Shown here: piece after piece, positions 23,859-35,944 of the stretch
How the letters are laid out: each line of letters begins with the position of its first letter
How positions within the stretch are numbered: the stretch's first letter is position 1
Position numbers and translations under genes: made by a program
The notes under the pieces: model-generated
The model's input: the letters and a program-made list of their open reading frames with translations, nothing else
Database searches by the model: none
Told to the model about the DNA's origin: nothing
Source: Semisulcospira habei
Lineage: Eukaryota > Mollusca > Gastropoda > Semisulcospiridae
DNA length: 64,000 bases
Reading direction: 5' to 3'
Assembly: GCA_036245525.1 (NCBI GenBank)
Contig: BTPG01000004.1
Span: forward strand, 52,221,960 to 52,285,959

Positions 23859-24037
23859 AACGCAGGGGCTGAACGATCAGTTATGCAATTTAATTTGAGA
23901 CATGATTTCAACATTTTGAGCACCAATTCTGGAGAACAACTCTACTAAATGTGCGGCCCATGTGTTGCATACTTATAGTAATAGACTTATGATTGTACGG
24001 GTGCTGGTACATGGTTTGTCATACGTGTCCCCACGAC

Positions 24038-24175
24038 CAAATACAAAGCCGTAAAACTACGTTTCCATAAGCACGAATCCGATGCGAATGCGATCCAAAT
24101 CCGCATCGGGTCCGAGACAGAACAGTTCGTGCAAGTCATTATGTATTGTGTGTTTCCATTTTGTCCGATGCGATG
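24038..24175. repeat. Family I repeat, left part
   Basis: TTTCCATAAGCACGAATCCG and GTTCGTGCAAGTCATTATGT, before the L2-like fragment. Confidence 0.6.
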
Positions 24176-24225
24176 CCGAATGTCTCATTCGCCTGGAAAA
24201 TGAACACAGCACGCTTTCTGTTGTT

Positions 24226-24839
24226 GTTGCTGTCTCTCTCATCTTATCTCGCATCGACTATTGCAACTCTCTCCTTTCCGGCCTCCCTCACTCCACCACT
24301 TTCACTCTCCAGCGCGTCCAGAACAGTGATGCCCGCCTCGTCTTCAGAAAGAAAAATTCCGACCACGTCACTCCCCTGCTCAAACTCCCAACGCATCCAA
24401 TACAACATTTTGTCTCCCTGCTACAAATCCCTGAACAACTGCGCTCCTACCTATCTCTCCAACTTACTTCACCCCTACACAACTTCCCGCTCCCTCCGCT
24501 TCGCCTCCGACCCTCTCCGCCTCCACATCCCCCGCACCAAACTCAGCACTTTCGGCCCCCGCTCCTTCTCCGTCTACGGTCCATCCACCTGGAACACTCT
24601 CCCACTCTCTCTCCGTCAGAAACACTCTCTCTCTCTCTTCCCCTTCCAGTCCGCCCTCAAAACTCACCTCTTTCAACAGTTCTAGCACTATTATCACCAC
24701 ACTCCGCACCCCAAGCTGACTGTCATAATGTATTCTTGGTACGTAAGTCATTGTCTAAAGCGTGAGCATGCGTGCGCGAGTTGTGAGTGCGCGCTTAGAG
24801 TTATAATTATTATAATATAAGCGCATTATAAATACCGTA

Positions 24840-24895
<56 letters not shown>
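24226..24895 (+). pseudogene. L2-like LINE 3' end: reverse transcriptase C-terminus and tail, frameshifted
   Basis: The first frame reads SRIDYCNSLLSGLPHSTTF and DHVTPLLKLP. The rest is in another frame from about 24385: YNILSPCYKSLNNCAPTYLS, TFGPRSFSVYGPSTWNTLP and LKTHLFQQF before the stop at 24685. These are the conserved C-terminal motifs of L2/CR1-group RTs. The 3' UTR ends in GCGCTTAGAGTTATAATTA, GCGCATTATAAATACCG and an (ATT)n tail. The upstream RT and endonuclease are absent (5' truncation). It appears inserted inside a family I repeat. Confidence 0.8.
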
Positions 24896-24896
<1 letters not shown>

Positions 24897-24928
24897 TGTT
24901 ATGTTGTTGTTGTTGTTGTTGTTGTTGT
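24838..24928. repeat. (ATT)n then (GTT)n
   Basis: The ATT part is the tail of the L2-like fragment. Confidence 0.95.
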
Positions 24929-25084
24929 TCGCGCGGGGGACCGATTTTGTTTCAGATGTATGTTTTCGGACAGAAATAATGACGTAAATTATGTTATCTT
25001 TCTCACGTTCTCGCGCCATTCTGTTGTTTGCCACAGACGGAATTCAGAATTCGTCTTATAGGTCAACATGTGTTCCACGAATTG

Positions 25085-25230
25085 TTAACAAAAACGGCAT
25101 TGCCATATCGGTTTTGGATCGTATCGTCGTATCGGATTCGTGCTTATGCAAACTTAACGCGTTTTGAAGTTGATTCGACTTTAAAATAAAGCAGACAAAA
25201 AAAATTGTTTAACCCCCTGCACTACCGGAA
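25085..25230. repeat. Family I repeat, right part with shared flank
   Basis: GGATCGTATCGTCGTATCGG, ATTCGTGCTTATG, and a flank matching 28520-28690. Confidence 0.55.
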
Positions 25231-25251
25231 CACAACGAGAAACACTCAAAT

Positions 25252-25316
25252 GCAAGAAGCGCAGATGCTCATAAGCCCCCGCAGATGCGGGTCTCACGAG
25301 GCTGTATGTCTCTTGA
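25252..25316. mobile_element. Family A core, diverged
   Basis: GCAAGAAGCGCAGATGCTCA ... CACGAGGCTGTATGTCTCTT. The preceding 180 bp matches 28510-28690. Confidence 0.55.
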
Positions 25317-25420
25317 AGACATTGCAGCCCCGTATGGTGTTCGGATCGTCTTCGTATCGGACTTCTGCAAATAATGGCAGCGTAGTTTAATGCCCAAAAA
25401 GCACATATTAGCACACATAC

Positions 25421-25533
25421 CCCAATGCGCAAAAGGCTATCAGGCCGACGTCGGCCGCCGTTGGCCCGCGCACGGCTGTGCGCGGGCCAACGGCAGGAGA
25501 CATCTCCCCTATGGCCTTTTTTTTCGCATTGGG
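25421..25533. mobile_element. Family C hairpin, long form
   Basis: CCCAATGCGCAAAAGGCTAT, GCCGTTGGCCCGCGCACGGC, TGTGCGCGGGCCAACGGC, and GCCTTTTTTTTCGCATTGGG. Confidence 0.75.
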
Positions 25534-25769
25534 ACACTACTACCTCCATAACGAAGGCGCAACCTGTACACTAAGGAATGGACGCAGCTCGCATTCCTGG
25601 ACAGACCTCTGTTATTTGTTAACCCTCCCACTACCCGTGGACATGGATTGTGTTCTGGCATCATTGCAGACCCTGAATTCAACGTCTTTTTAATTAGAAA
25701 TGATGGGTGCGGCCATTTTGAACATGACCTTCGACCTACTGAGGACGACTTCCGGTTTTGCTTGCAAAC

Positions 25770-25946
25770 ATGGAAGCTGTGAATACAAAACCTTACACAA
25801 GTTCCCGATCTAGCGGCCGACATTGCGCAGTAAAAGGTTGCCACAACAACGAAAAAAAGCTGTATGACTTGTTGCAAATGCCATGTTTTGACCACAAACC
25901 TTTCATTCGCCGTTATTGTTCGTGTTTGAAACCTTTTTGTTTGTAA
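25770..25946 (+). pseudogene. THAP-like zinc-finger fragment
   Basis: From ATG: MEAVNTKPYTSSRSSGRHCA then VKGCHNNEKKLYDLL, CFDHKPF and YCSCLKPFCL, followed by a stop. The pattern C-x4-C-HNN-x-KKL with later H and C-x-C is typical of THAP-like fingers at the start of many transposase-related and host proteins. The frame ends just where the finger should continue (KPF...). CTTCCGG and GCCATTTTG motifs lie just upstream, as in a housekeeping-type promoter. It could be a first exon or a broken transposase. Confidence 0.4.
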
Positions 25947-25949
25947 AAA

Positions 25950-26786
25950 AATGTATCAGATCGCACACTATCCGATGAAATAGCCTGTTTTTTATCGGCC
26001 GGCCGTACACACTCGAGCGACACAAGTCAGTCTGAATTTTTATGTCTAGTTCATGTGTGTTTCGAGGAAGTTTTGCTTTAAATTGCCGGTACTCCTCATC
26101 GTCAGCGGACCAAACCGTGGCAGAGATAGTTATTTTGCGCAGCGTTTTGTTGCACGTATCAAAATCTCCGTTGAAGTTATATCCCCATATTTTTGGTAGG
26201 GATTAGGACTACCGACTCTAAGGCCTACCTACTGATGCCAGCAGGTTGTTGTCTCACTCACGCTCTGATATTTTCATACGGTTTTTGTATCATGGGCGTG
26301 TGTGATCTTCAACTTTTGTGTAAATGTGGTTTTGTGTTTTTTTTTGGTTTTTTGGGGGTTTTTTTTTTTTTGTTTTGTTTTTTGTTTTTTGTTTTGTTTT
26401 TCCTCCAACTTTTTATGTTCTGTCAGTACAATAGTGAAACTTATTTTGTTCTATTTTGTTGGTACAATAGTGAAACTTGTAGTAATGTACCCAGTAATTC
26501 ATATTTATTGTCATGCTGATAAAATTAAAGAGTTTGTTGGCAGATTGTCAATTTTTTTGTGTTTGTGTCATGAATTATCCTTAGAATGCATTACTCGCAA
26601 TTCTTTCATTGTTTTCAGTATTATTATATTAATGTATACGTGTATGGTGCAGCAATACAAGTTTTGTTGTCTCAAACATTTCATAAACAACATGAGAATA
26701 TTTTGCCACCCAAAAGTAGAGACCAAACAAAGTGTAGAAATAGTGTTATTAGCTTGAGATACACTTGAAAACAGAACACTTAAATA
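25950..26786. other. AT/T-rich unassigned sequence
   Basis: ORFs here come from poly-T and TTTTG runs (26335-26410). Confidence 0.45.
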
Positions 26787-27419
26787 GCTTGGTCAAGACC
26801 GTAAACACGACTGACGCCTGGCTTGGTCAAGACCGTAAACACGACTGACGCCTCGCTTGGTCAAGACCGTAAACACGACTGACGCCTGGCTTGGTCAAGA
26901 CCGTAAACACGACTGACGCCTCGCTTGGTCAAGACCGTAAACACGACTGACGCCTGGCTTGGTCAAGACCGTAAACACGACTGACGCCTCGCTTGGTCAA
27001 GACCGTAAACACGACTGACGCCTGGCTTGGTCAAGACCGTAAACACGACTGACGTCTCGCTTGGTCAAGACCGTAAACACGACTGACGCCTCGCTTGGTC
27101 AAGGCCGTAAACACGACTGACGCCTGGCTTGGTCAAGGCCGTAAACACGACTGACGCCTGGCTTGGTCAAGACCGTAAACACGACTGACGCCTGGCTTGG
27201 TCAAGACCGTAAACACGACTGACGCCTGGCTTGGTCAAGACCGTAAACACGACTGACGCCTGGCTTGGTCAAGAGCGTAAACACGACTGACGCCTGGCTT
27301 GGTCAAGACCGTAAACACGACTGACGCCTGGCTTGGTCAAGGCCGTAAACACAACTGACGCCTGGCTTGGTCAAGGCCGTAAACACGACTGACGCCTGGC
27401 TTGGTCAAGGCCGTAAAAG
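26787..27419. repeat. 34-bp minisatellite, about 18.6 units
   Basis: Unit GCTTGGTCAAGACCGTAAAC + ACGACTGACGCCTG. The first seven units alternate CCTG and CCTC endings, a 68-bp higher-order pattern. Variants GGCCG and one GAGCG occur in later units. Confidence 0.95.
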
Positions 27420-27427
27420 TCACCATT

Positions 27428-27583
27428 CTTAACCCGGGACACACCGCAGGAACTTACGGCTCGACCATGATAGTTCAAGGGCGGTGGCACCACCACCCTT
27501 AAACTGTCATGGTCGATCCGTCTCCTGAATTGTAATGCGGCCCTCAGATGTGGGTATTTAGTACCTCGGGCACAATGAGATAA
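27428..27583. mobile_element. Family B element, core deleted to a short arm
   Basis: TTAACCCGGGACACACCGC ... ACCATGATAGTTCAAGGGCG, GTGGCACCACC, then CTGTCATGGTCGATCC and CTCGGGCACAATGAGATAA. It directly follows the 34-bp minisatellite. Confidence 0.6.
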
Positions 27584-28139
27584 CACATTCGAGACGCGTG
27601 GCATTATGCCGCGAATCCTGTTTCGGCACGTCACGAAAGAGTTACACTTTGTCAAACTTGTTTTCATTGCTCTCTAAGTTTGTGTGAAATAATCCCCCAT
27701 AACATGTTAATAATTTCACAGTAGGTTATGGGGCAGTGAAATGTATCATGGAATTATTCTGGAAAAAAAGATGAAATGTTTCTGATTATTGTGTCTTGTT
27801 TATTCTTGCTTAAACCTAAAGCTACGTTTCCAGAAGTTCCTGCCTTTCCATCAGCATGCCGAATAATGTGCTGACGAGGTCACCTAGACCGAAACAGCTG
27901 TCCACACCGGCTACACAATCTGGACCCCCTTTGGTGGGCCTAGATCTAAATTTCCATGCACCAAGGGGCTGGATGGGCTGGAAATCCAGTGTATATGCGA
28001 CACGCAACCTTCCGGGGGCCTTCCACGTTCATTGCTTCCAGTCACTTACCTATCACTTACCTATTTTTGTGCTTTGACCAATCTCGATCTATGATCTTTG
28101 GTTGATAATGCACAATTATCTCCCCTGACAGTGCTTTTA
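27584..28139. other. Unassigned sequence
   Basis: No repeat family or coding signal recognised. Confidence 0.4.
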
Positions 28140-28690
28140 CCTACTTCACTTTGTAAGTTTTTCTGTTTCGGACCCGCTTTGGATTCGGATCGGTTTCGTA
28201 TCGGATTCGTGTTTATGGGTAGACGCCTTTACGCGTTTGAATTTGATTGGACGTCGAGACTAAAGGCGCCTACCCATATACGTGAATCCTATACGAACAC
28301 GATCTGAATCCGAAGCGGGTCCGAAACAGGAAGGTTCGTGCGAGTCCTTTTCATGTTTGTGTGTTTCCATATGCCCGATGCGGACACGAATTCGCATCCG
28401 GCTTCTAACGAAAATGACGCAATTTTTTAGGAAAAATTGCATCTCCGCATCGGGTTCGGATCGTATTCATATCCGATTCGTGCTTATGGGACCGCAGCTT
28501 TAGGGTACAGTGAGTTAACGAAAATGTCATTGCCATATCGGGTTCGGATCGTATTCCTATTGTATTCGTGCTTATGGAACGTAGGTTAACGCGTTTAAAT
28601 TTGATTGGACGTCGAAACTAAAGCGGACAACAACAACAACAACAACAAACTTAACCCCAGCACTGCTAGAACACAACGTGAAACATTCGA
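28140..28690. repeat. Family I repeats, clustered copies
   Basis: Alternating orientations of GACCCGCTTTGGATTCGG, CCTATACGAACACGATCTGA and TTCGTGTTTATGGG arms form an array of imperfect inverted repeats. ORFs here are accidental. Confidence 0.65.
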
Positions 28691-28691
28691 A

Positions 28692-28725
28692 TGCAAGAAG
28701 AGCAGATCCTCATGAGCCCACGTCG
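28692..28725. mobile_element. Family A left half
   Basis: GCAAGAAGAGCAGATCCTCA then TGAGCCCACG; same context as 25252. Confidence 0.45.
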
Positions 28726-28994
28726 CTGCCTCAAAGGTTGATCGTAATACAAATATCCTGGCTGTTGTTTAGTTTGTAATTTGTGAAAACTGTTTTCCTC
28801 TATCTGCTATGCCCCTGTCTCTCTTAATGTCCCACTAAAACTGAACGGAAGATTTTAACACATGTATGTAGAGTAGCAGCTTGAAAGAATTTACGGCAAT
28901 GTGCTCTATAAGGAACTGAATCTCGCGCAAGAAGAATGGCGTCATTTCAGTAGGCAAATACTATGGGCCATGTTCAGGAATGTAGGTGATCACA

Positions 28995-29046
28995 ACCCGA
29001 TGCACAAAATGCCATCGGTCCGACATCGGGCATTTTGAGCACTGGG
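28995..29046. mobile_element. Family C hairpin, short and diverged
   Basis: CCCGATGCACAAAATGCCAT ... GGGCATTTTGAGCACTGGG. Confidence 0.6.
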
Positions 29047-29281
29047 AAGACGTTTATTTGATAACGTTTTTTCTACTCTTAAGATAAACGCAACTCAGGA
29101 AAAAATTTTACCGCTTTTCCCACAAACCCTGCTCTTCTAAAATCTGCCTGAAAGTTGCTCTAAGGACTTTGTTTAATCCCCTGTAATAGGTCAAAATTGG
29201 AAAATATGTTTGAAGGAAAGTCTCTGTGAAGAAGACTGTGACGCAACGTGAGATAAAATAACGTCATAATGAAATCTGACG

Positions 29282-29290
29282 TATAAAAAA
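29282..29290 (+). promoter_or_regulatory. TATA-like box upstream of predicted membrane-protein gene
   Basis: TATAAAAAA lies about 97 bp before the ATG at 29379. An upstream ATG at 29299 opens a short uORF that ends before the main start. Spacing to a transcription start cannot be confirmed, and an A-rich tract can imitate a TATA box. Confidence 0.3.
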
Positions 29291-29378
29291 AAAACTAAAT
29301 GTGTGAGCCAGACGTGACATCTTTTGACTACAGGCATGTGTCATTTAGGCAGTGAGTATGCACATCTTTGACTGCAAA

Positions 29379-29532
29379 ATGGACAAATGGGTCTTCATCA
29401 CTGTGGGATTCGTCACTTGCTTGACAGGTACGATTTTCTACATTCACCCGCCACACACAGTCCTGAAATCATTGTTAATTCTAAAGCAAAAGTTTCTCAG
29501 CCGTCACAGAAAAGTGGATACAGTCCTTAGCA
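29379..29532 (+). CDS. Predicted exon 1 of a small membrane protein (N-terminal hydrophobic segment)
   Basis: Reads MDKWVFITVGFVTCLTG and continues to 51 codons plus one base. It ends at a strong donor (AGC A|GTAAGTGA) whose next in-frame codon is a stop, so the frame closes right after the splice site. Residues 4-22 are hydrophobic and could be a signal peptide or signal anchor; a basic stretch (KQKFLSRHRK) follows. An in-frame ATG at 29358 would add seven residues. A weaker donor (ACAG|GTACGA at 29428) in the same phase would give a 17-codon exon. The exit phase is 1, which fits all three downstream exons. No family is recognised. The intron to exon 2 is about 12.6 kb and is filled mainly by two hAT transposons. 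Function unknown; the linkage to later exons is inferred from phase and domain logic. Confidence 0.45.
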
Positions 29533-29755
29533 GTAAGTGATTCAAGTTTTTGAATGACGACAGTGTCTATGATGGCATGACACGCTTTCGGATTTAAACC
29601 ACCGACGCTGAAGTGTGTTTACAGGAAAGTAAATTCGATCCAGAGTCGAAAGCAAAGCAGACGTCAAGAGTTCTGTCTCTTGGAAATGTATAACCAGGGC
29701 CGGACCCAGGGGGGGGGGGTTACCTGGGTTCCGGAACCACCCCCCCCCCTCCCAA

Positions 29756-29803
<48 letters not shown>

Positions 29804-31556
29804 AGTGAATTTTTTTTATGCAAAGGGAGTTTCAAAGTTTTGTTTTTGTTTTTTTAATTGTTTTTAAAACATTGCAGTTTTTAGTCACTTTTGATCCAAG
29901 GCACAAAGAGTTATTTATAGACAATTCAACGGAAATCCATTTCAAGGGATCCGTTTAAACGTCCAAAACGTTTTCCCGTTGAAACGACCAAGTAACCCAA
30001 CCCCTAACCCTATTATTAGTAAATGCAGCCATATTTTCTTGTTCTGGCCGCAAGCCTCTTCCAGCGCCTTCACCTTGATACAGCCCTAATCCCCCAAAAA
30101 CGACTTTTTAGAAAGATTAATTAAGACGCTAAGTTGATAATTATGATAATTCGTTGTAACGAACATCCGTTAAAACGACCATCATTGAATCGTCCAAAAA
30201 CATCGTTGAAATGGATTTCCGTTGAATCAACCAGGTACCCAAAAGAGTTGCTCTCCTTCAGTACACGTCTTTCCGAGAAAGATCAGTGAAAAGACGTCTG
30301 ACGTCATTAAGGTTTGTGGGGGGAAGTTTAAATCTAGATCTATTTTCTTTGGTAACACTTCACTTTTGCTGTCTCCTCGAAAATGCCGAAACTGAAAAAA
30401 ACAGATGCTGATGGCAGTAGGCGACTGTCATGCTGGTTTTCATCAAGCTCCATTTCAGAAGGTGGGTACATTTTTAAATCCAATTTTGTCTCATAAAAGA
30501 AATGTAGTCAGTAGAACTAGGTAAAATTCACCCATTCCGAATTCGATTCAAATGAGCACGTGGCGATGGCGCCGGTACTTCCTTCCTGTGAGTGTAGCCT
30601 ACGCTGTAGGAGCTGATACTAGCTGCATATAATGAATATCATAGATATAAAACAGCCCCACTTATTAAAATACCAAAACAGGTAACAATTAAAGTAATGC
30701 ATAGCCTAAAATTTATTTCACAAAGTATTATGATATATAACTTTAAAAATGTCAATTTAAAAAATAAAGATATCGGCATCAATGATCAATATTGCTTTTA
30801 TATTTATAAAAAAAATCTTTGGACGGCAAAATATCGTTTTCAATAACAAAACCAAGGGCTAAGTTATAAGGTATCGTTATCACTAGTGCAGCTTACTAGC
30901 TATGTATTGTGACGTAAATCTCTTCGGAGAGCAAAACAGAACCGTCTTGATGGCTGACTATGGAAACCATAGCCTATCTGACGCCACTTGTTGACAGCGT
31001 CGCCATCAATTGTGACGGCAACATAGCCTTTCCGGGTGCGAAACCGTCATGACGACTTCGGTTTCTGGAACGACAAGAAGCCATCATGACGGCATCCCAA
31101 CCACTGCCTTTTTTACATAATAAAATGGAAAATAAAAATGTGCTGAAATTTTGCCAACTGCTGAAAATCAGCAAATTTGTTAACAGTTCCTATGCCTGTG
31201 AACAACGTGCTATAAAATAAGATTATTCACCCTTAGGCCTTTTGTTGATGAAATTTAAAATAAGCTAAGAACTAGTCAGAAAACCACTGTTTTTCTTTTT
31301 TTTTATATTAAATTATTATTATAAAATTGTAGTAGACGTGTTAACACCTGCAATGCATAATCATATATAAGATGTTGAAAAGACGGTTCTATTTTATTTT
31401 ACATTTTTGTTGTTGCTTTTAGGATAAAATTTCATGTTTTAATTTTTATGTTATGTCTTTGTTTTTTTTTGTTTTTTTTTCTTTTTGTTTGTTGTTGTTG
31501 AGTAAATTGTAAAGCGCTTAGAGCTGTTTACAGGTAAGCGCTATATAAGAAAACTT

Positions 31557-31558
<2 letters not shown>

Positions 31559-31604
<46 letters not shown>
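31559..31604. repeat. (TAA)n tail inside hAT copy 1
   Basis: Follows AAGCGCTTAGAGCTG...AAGCGCTATATAAG, a SINE-type tail; the same in copy 2 at 37030-37073. Confidence 0.9.
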
Positions 31605-31607
<3 letters not shown>

Positions 31608-32034
31608 GTTGTTTTTCTAAACGGCAGATGAAGCAGTTCCTCGAAAGAGACAAAAATCAACCCAAAGTGAGACCACTGGCAGTGGAGTTCGAAACAGTGA
31701 CATGGGAACAAGTAAAAGCAGTGTTGGTGAGTAATTTACTGCCCCCCCCCCCCCTCTCCAAAAAATAATTAAATTAAATACAACCTGAAATTGATACGTG
31801 ATTGAGTGTTTCAATTTAATAATTAATATTAAACAAAATGACTGGTGGGTTCCATTGGCTATCATTAGCCTGAAGAAGACTCTACGAGTCATAAGGTAGC
31901 AAAGATTTTGTCCATCATTTGGGGGGAGGGGTCTAAAAAGAAAAGCTGTTATTTCAGATCATAAATATATATCTAAGCTTGACTGAAGTGTGTAAACGAA
32001 GACATATATATGCTTTAAATGTAATTATCTTGTT

Positions 32035-32293
<259 letters not shown>

Positions 32294-34840
32294 GTTACAC
32301 ACACAATCGTTTTAGTATTTCAGACTTCTCATAGACCCAACTTTTATTTGTATTTCAGACTCCTCCTCAAGCATTGATCAGCCTGCCGGGGGCCTGCTTT
32401 CTGAATCCTCTGCCATGCCAATGACCAACCAGCCTGATGTGAGCCTGCTTTCTGACTCCTCTTCAGATTTCTCCTCTCAGATCACCAGCAACAAAAATAT
32501 CGATTTTGGTGAAGTCAATTTCATGAAACACACGCGAGTCGTTTCACTGTCAAACAGTGACAAGGAGCATCTTCTAAGGCAACACTGGAGACCATCACCT
32601 GGTTTTCAGTTTCCAACAACAGTGATAAACAACAAGAACCGAAAATTTCAGCATGAGTGGTTGCAAAAGTACTCCTGGCTTGTGTATTCTCCTTTCGAGG
32701 ATGGGGCTTACTGCAAGTATTGCCTATTATTTGCATAGTCTACTGAAAACCTGGGCAAGTTTGTGAAGACGCCATGCAAGAACTGGAATAAAGCCTGTGG
32801 TCAGATCAAAAAGCACTCGTTATCACAACACCACAAAGATGCAATGGCAAATGGAGAGCAGTTTTTGACAACCATGGATAAACCAGAGCAGAGCATCGCC
32901 AGTGAAATCAATCAGAAAAATGCAGAAAACATCGCTGCAAATCGACAAGTTCTGACAAGCCTCTTCAGGATTGTTGAAGTGTGTGGAAGACAGGAGTTAG
33001 CTCTGAGGGGCAACTGTGATGATGGCATTCTTCAGAGTGAGAACAGAAGCAATTTCAATGCCCTTTTGAATCTGTGCATCAATGCAAGAGATGAAACTCT
33101 CCGGAAACTTCTAGATACATGCAATAAGAAGGCCATATACATTTCAAAAAGTACACAAAACAGACTGATAGAGGTTCTTGGTGATCAGATCCGCAACAAG
33201 ATTCTTGCAGAAATTATTGCAGCAAAACAGTTTACCGTGCTTGCTGACGAAGTCACAGACAGCTCAAATTGGGAACAACTTTCAATTATATTGAGATTCG
33301 TCGATGGAAGTCTGAAAGTTCGTGAAGAGTTCCTGGCCTTTGCCCAGTGCAGAGATACCACAGGTGAAACACTTTACAACAAGATTGTTGAGTGTCTGGC
33401 CTTGTGGGGGCTTGATTTCAACAATGTTAGAGGACAAGGTTATGACGGGGCCGCAAACATGGCAGGAAAGTTTAAAGGAGTGCAGGCACGTTTTCAAGCA
33501 AGGAACAACAAAGCACTGTACTTTCACTGTGCTTCCCATAGCTTGAGTCTGCATTGTAAAAGCATGCGGCTTGCCTGCAGTGAAAAACATGATGGGAGCA
33601 CTGAGGGAACTGTCACTGTTTTTCTCAAACTCTCCAAAGAGACAAAGAAAACTTGAAGATACCATCGAAGCATCTCAGCCTGACACGACAAAGACAAAGC
33701 TTGTTGATCTGTGCAGAACAAGATGGGTAGAAAAGCATGAAGCACTGGAGGTTTACACATCTCTCTTCCTGGTTGTTCACGACTGTTTGGGACAAATGTG
33801 TGAAGACAGTGAGACATTGACCAAGGCAACTGGCTTTCTCCACACCTTGAGCAGCAGTGTTTTCCTCGTTGCATTCGTTGTCGTCCGCAATTGTTTGCGT
33901 TACTTAAAACCCTTGACAGTGAAGCTCCAGAAAAGAACAAAAGATGTTGTCGATGCCTACAGGGAAATCAAAGAGGTCAGTAACTGCATGTCTTCTATTA
34001 GAAGAGATGTCGACACAGCGTTCGTTGCCTGGTTTGGTGAAGTCAGCAAAATGGCAAATGCTTTGACAACTGATGTTGTTGTTCCTCGTCAAGCATCCCG
34101 CCAGACACTCCGTGACAACCAACCTGCGGCCACTCCAGAAGAATATTTCAAGATTAGCATTGACATTCATTTCTTGGAACACCTGTCAACCGAATTGAAC
34201 TCGAGGTTCAAAAATGCTGACCTAGCAGTTGATGGTCTCTGTCTGGTGCCAAGCACTTTAATAGACAACCAGGATGGTTTCATGCAGGTTCCAGAAGGGG
34301 TAAAGACACTGGCAATGTTGTGGGAGTCTGACCTACCAGACAACGCTACCCTTGATGCAGAATACCAACGGTGGGTTTGCAAATGGCGAAGTGCTGCTGA
34401 GAATGCGACAGCTATCATCCCATCCACGGCATCAGAAGCACTGAAACACTGTGACAGGGATTTTTATCCCAACCTGTTCATCATGCTAAAGAACCTTTGC
34501 ATCCTGCCTGTCACTACTGCCGAGTGTGAGCGTTCAAACAGTCAGTTGCGCAACCTGAAAAACTACCTGCGCTCTACAATGGGGCAACAGAGACTCAATG
34601 CACTTGCTTTACTCAAAGTGCACAGGGATGTTGATATTGACTTCAAAGAGGCAGTGAACTGTTTTGCCAGAAGATACAATTCACAAATGGTACTAATGCC
34701 GATGAACCTAGTGCAACAAGACTGAAAGTGAAAGCAGGGCCCTGATGTTCATAAACTACAAGGTAAAGCTTTATACCGTTAACGATCAACGAAAAGTAGT
34801 GAATAATAATAGTATACAAAACATCTCTGTTGATAAATAA

Positions 34841-34841
<1 letters not shown>

Positions 34842-34917
<76 letters not shown>

Positions 34918-34932
34918 TGTGTGTGTGTGTGT
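34842..34932. repeat. (GT)n microsatellite, hAT copy 1 3' region
   Basis: About 45 units; much shorter in copy 2 (41062-41082), where it becomes GTGGGT. Confidence 0.95.
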
Positions 34933-35864
34933 GTATGGGTGGGTGTTTTTTTAAGGGAGGGGCAGGTGATAATTTTTGTACCCCAGAGTTTGTCAGTTCG
35001 ATTGTTCAAAAAGCTCAAAGTCCCCAGACCATCACAAATGGCTTTTTCAAGGCTCAGATTGCACCAGATTGCACCATTTTGCATCCTTGACAAAAAAAAA
35101 TTCCGGGGGGGCATGCCCCCGGACCCCCCTAGAAGGCTCGGCGCTTCGCGCCTTCGCTTTATACTGAATCTGTAACCCCCCCATCGACTTTTCCCAGGTC
35201 CGGCCCTGTGCAGGGCCGGACCCAGGGGGGGGTTACCTGGGTTCCGGAAACCCCCCCTCCCAACTAAAAAAAAAAAAAAAAAAAGAACAGTGAATTTTTT
35301 TTATGCAAAGGGAGTTCCAAAGTTTTATTATTTTTTTTTATTGTTTTTAAAACATTGCAGTTTTTAGTCACTTTTGATCCAAGGCACAAAGAGTTATTTA
35401 TAGACAATTCAACGGAAATCCATTTCAAGGGATCCGTTTAAACGTCCAAAACGTTTTCCCGTTGAAACAACCAAGTAACCCAACCCCTAACCCTAAATTA
35501 GTAAATGCAGCCATATTTTCTTGTTCTGGCCACAAGCCTCTTCCAGCGCCTTCACCTTGATACAGCCCTAATCCCCCAAAAACGACTTTTTAGAAAGATT
35601 AATTAAGACGCTAAGTTGATAATTATGATAATTCGTTGTAACGAACATCCGTTGAAACAACCATCGTTGAATCGTCCAAAAACATCGTTGAAATGGATTT
35701 CCGTTGAATCGACCAGGTACCCAAAAGAGTTGCTTTCCTTCAGTGCATGTCTTTCCGAGAAAGATCAGTGAAAAGACGTCTGACGTCATTAAGGTTTGTG
35801 GGGGGAAGTTTAAATCTAGATCTATTTTCTTTGGTAACACTTCACTTTTGCTGTCTCCTCGAAA

Positions 35865-35944
35865 ATGCCGAAACTGAAAAAAAACAGATGCTGATGGCAG
35901 TAGGCGACTGTCATGCTGGTTTTCATCAAGCTCCATTTCAGAAG
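35865..35944 (+). pseudogene. hAT transposase exon 1, copy 2, +1 frameshift
   Basis: Eight A residues follow CTG where copy 1 has seven. The frame therefore shifts and meets TGA at codon 10, and the exon is 80 nt instead of 79. This could be a real mutation or a homopolymer error in the assembly. Translation could still start at an internal ATG in exon 3. Confidence 0.7.

Noticed and set aside
26787..27419. CRISPR array
   Set aside because: 34-bp units are contiguous with no variable spacers; this is a eukaryotic minisatellite.
28140..28503. Short ORFs in the family I cluster
   Set aside because: They arise from palindromic GATTCGG repeats on both strands.
29461..29532. Separate exon after CACACACAG
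   Set aside because: It would leave a 33-bp intron, too short. Reading straight through from 29379 gives the same frame.
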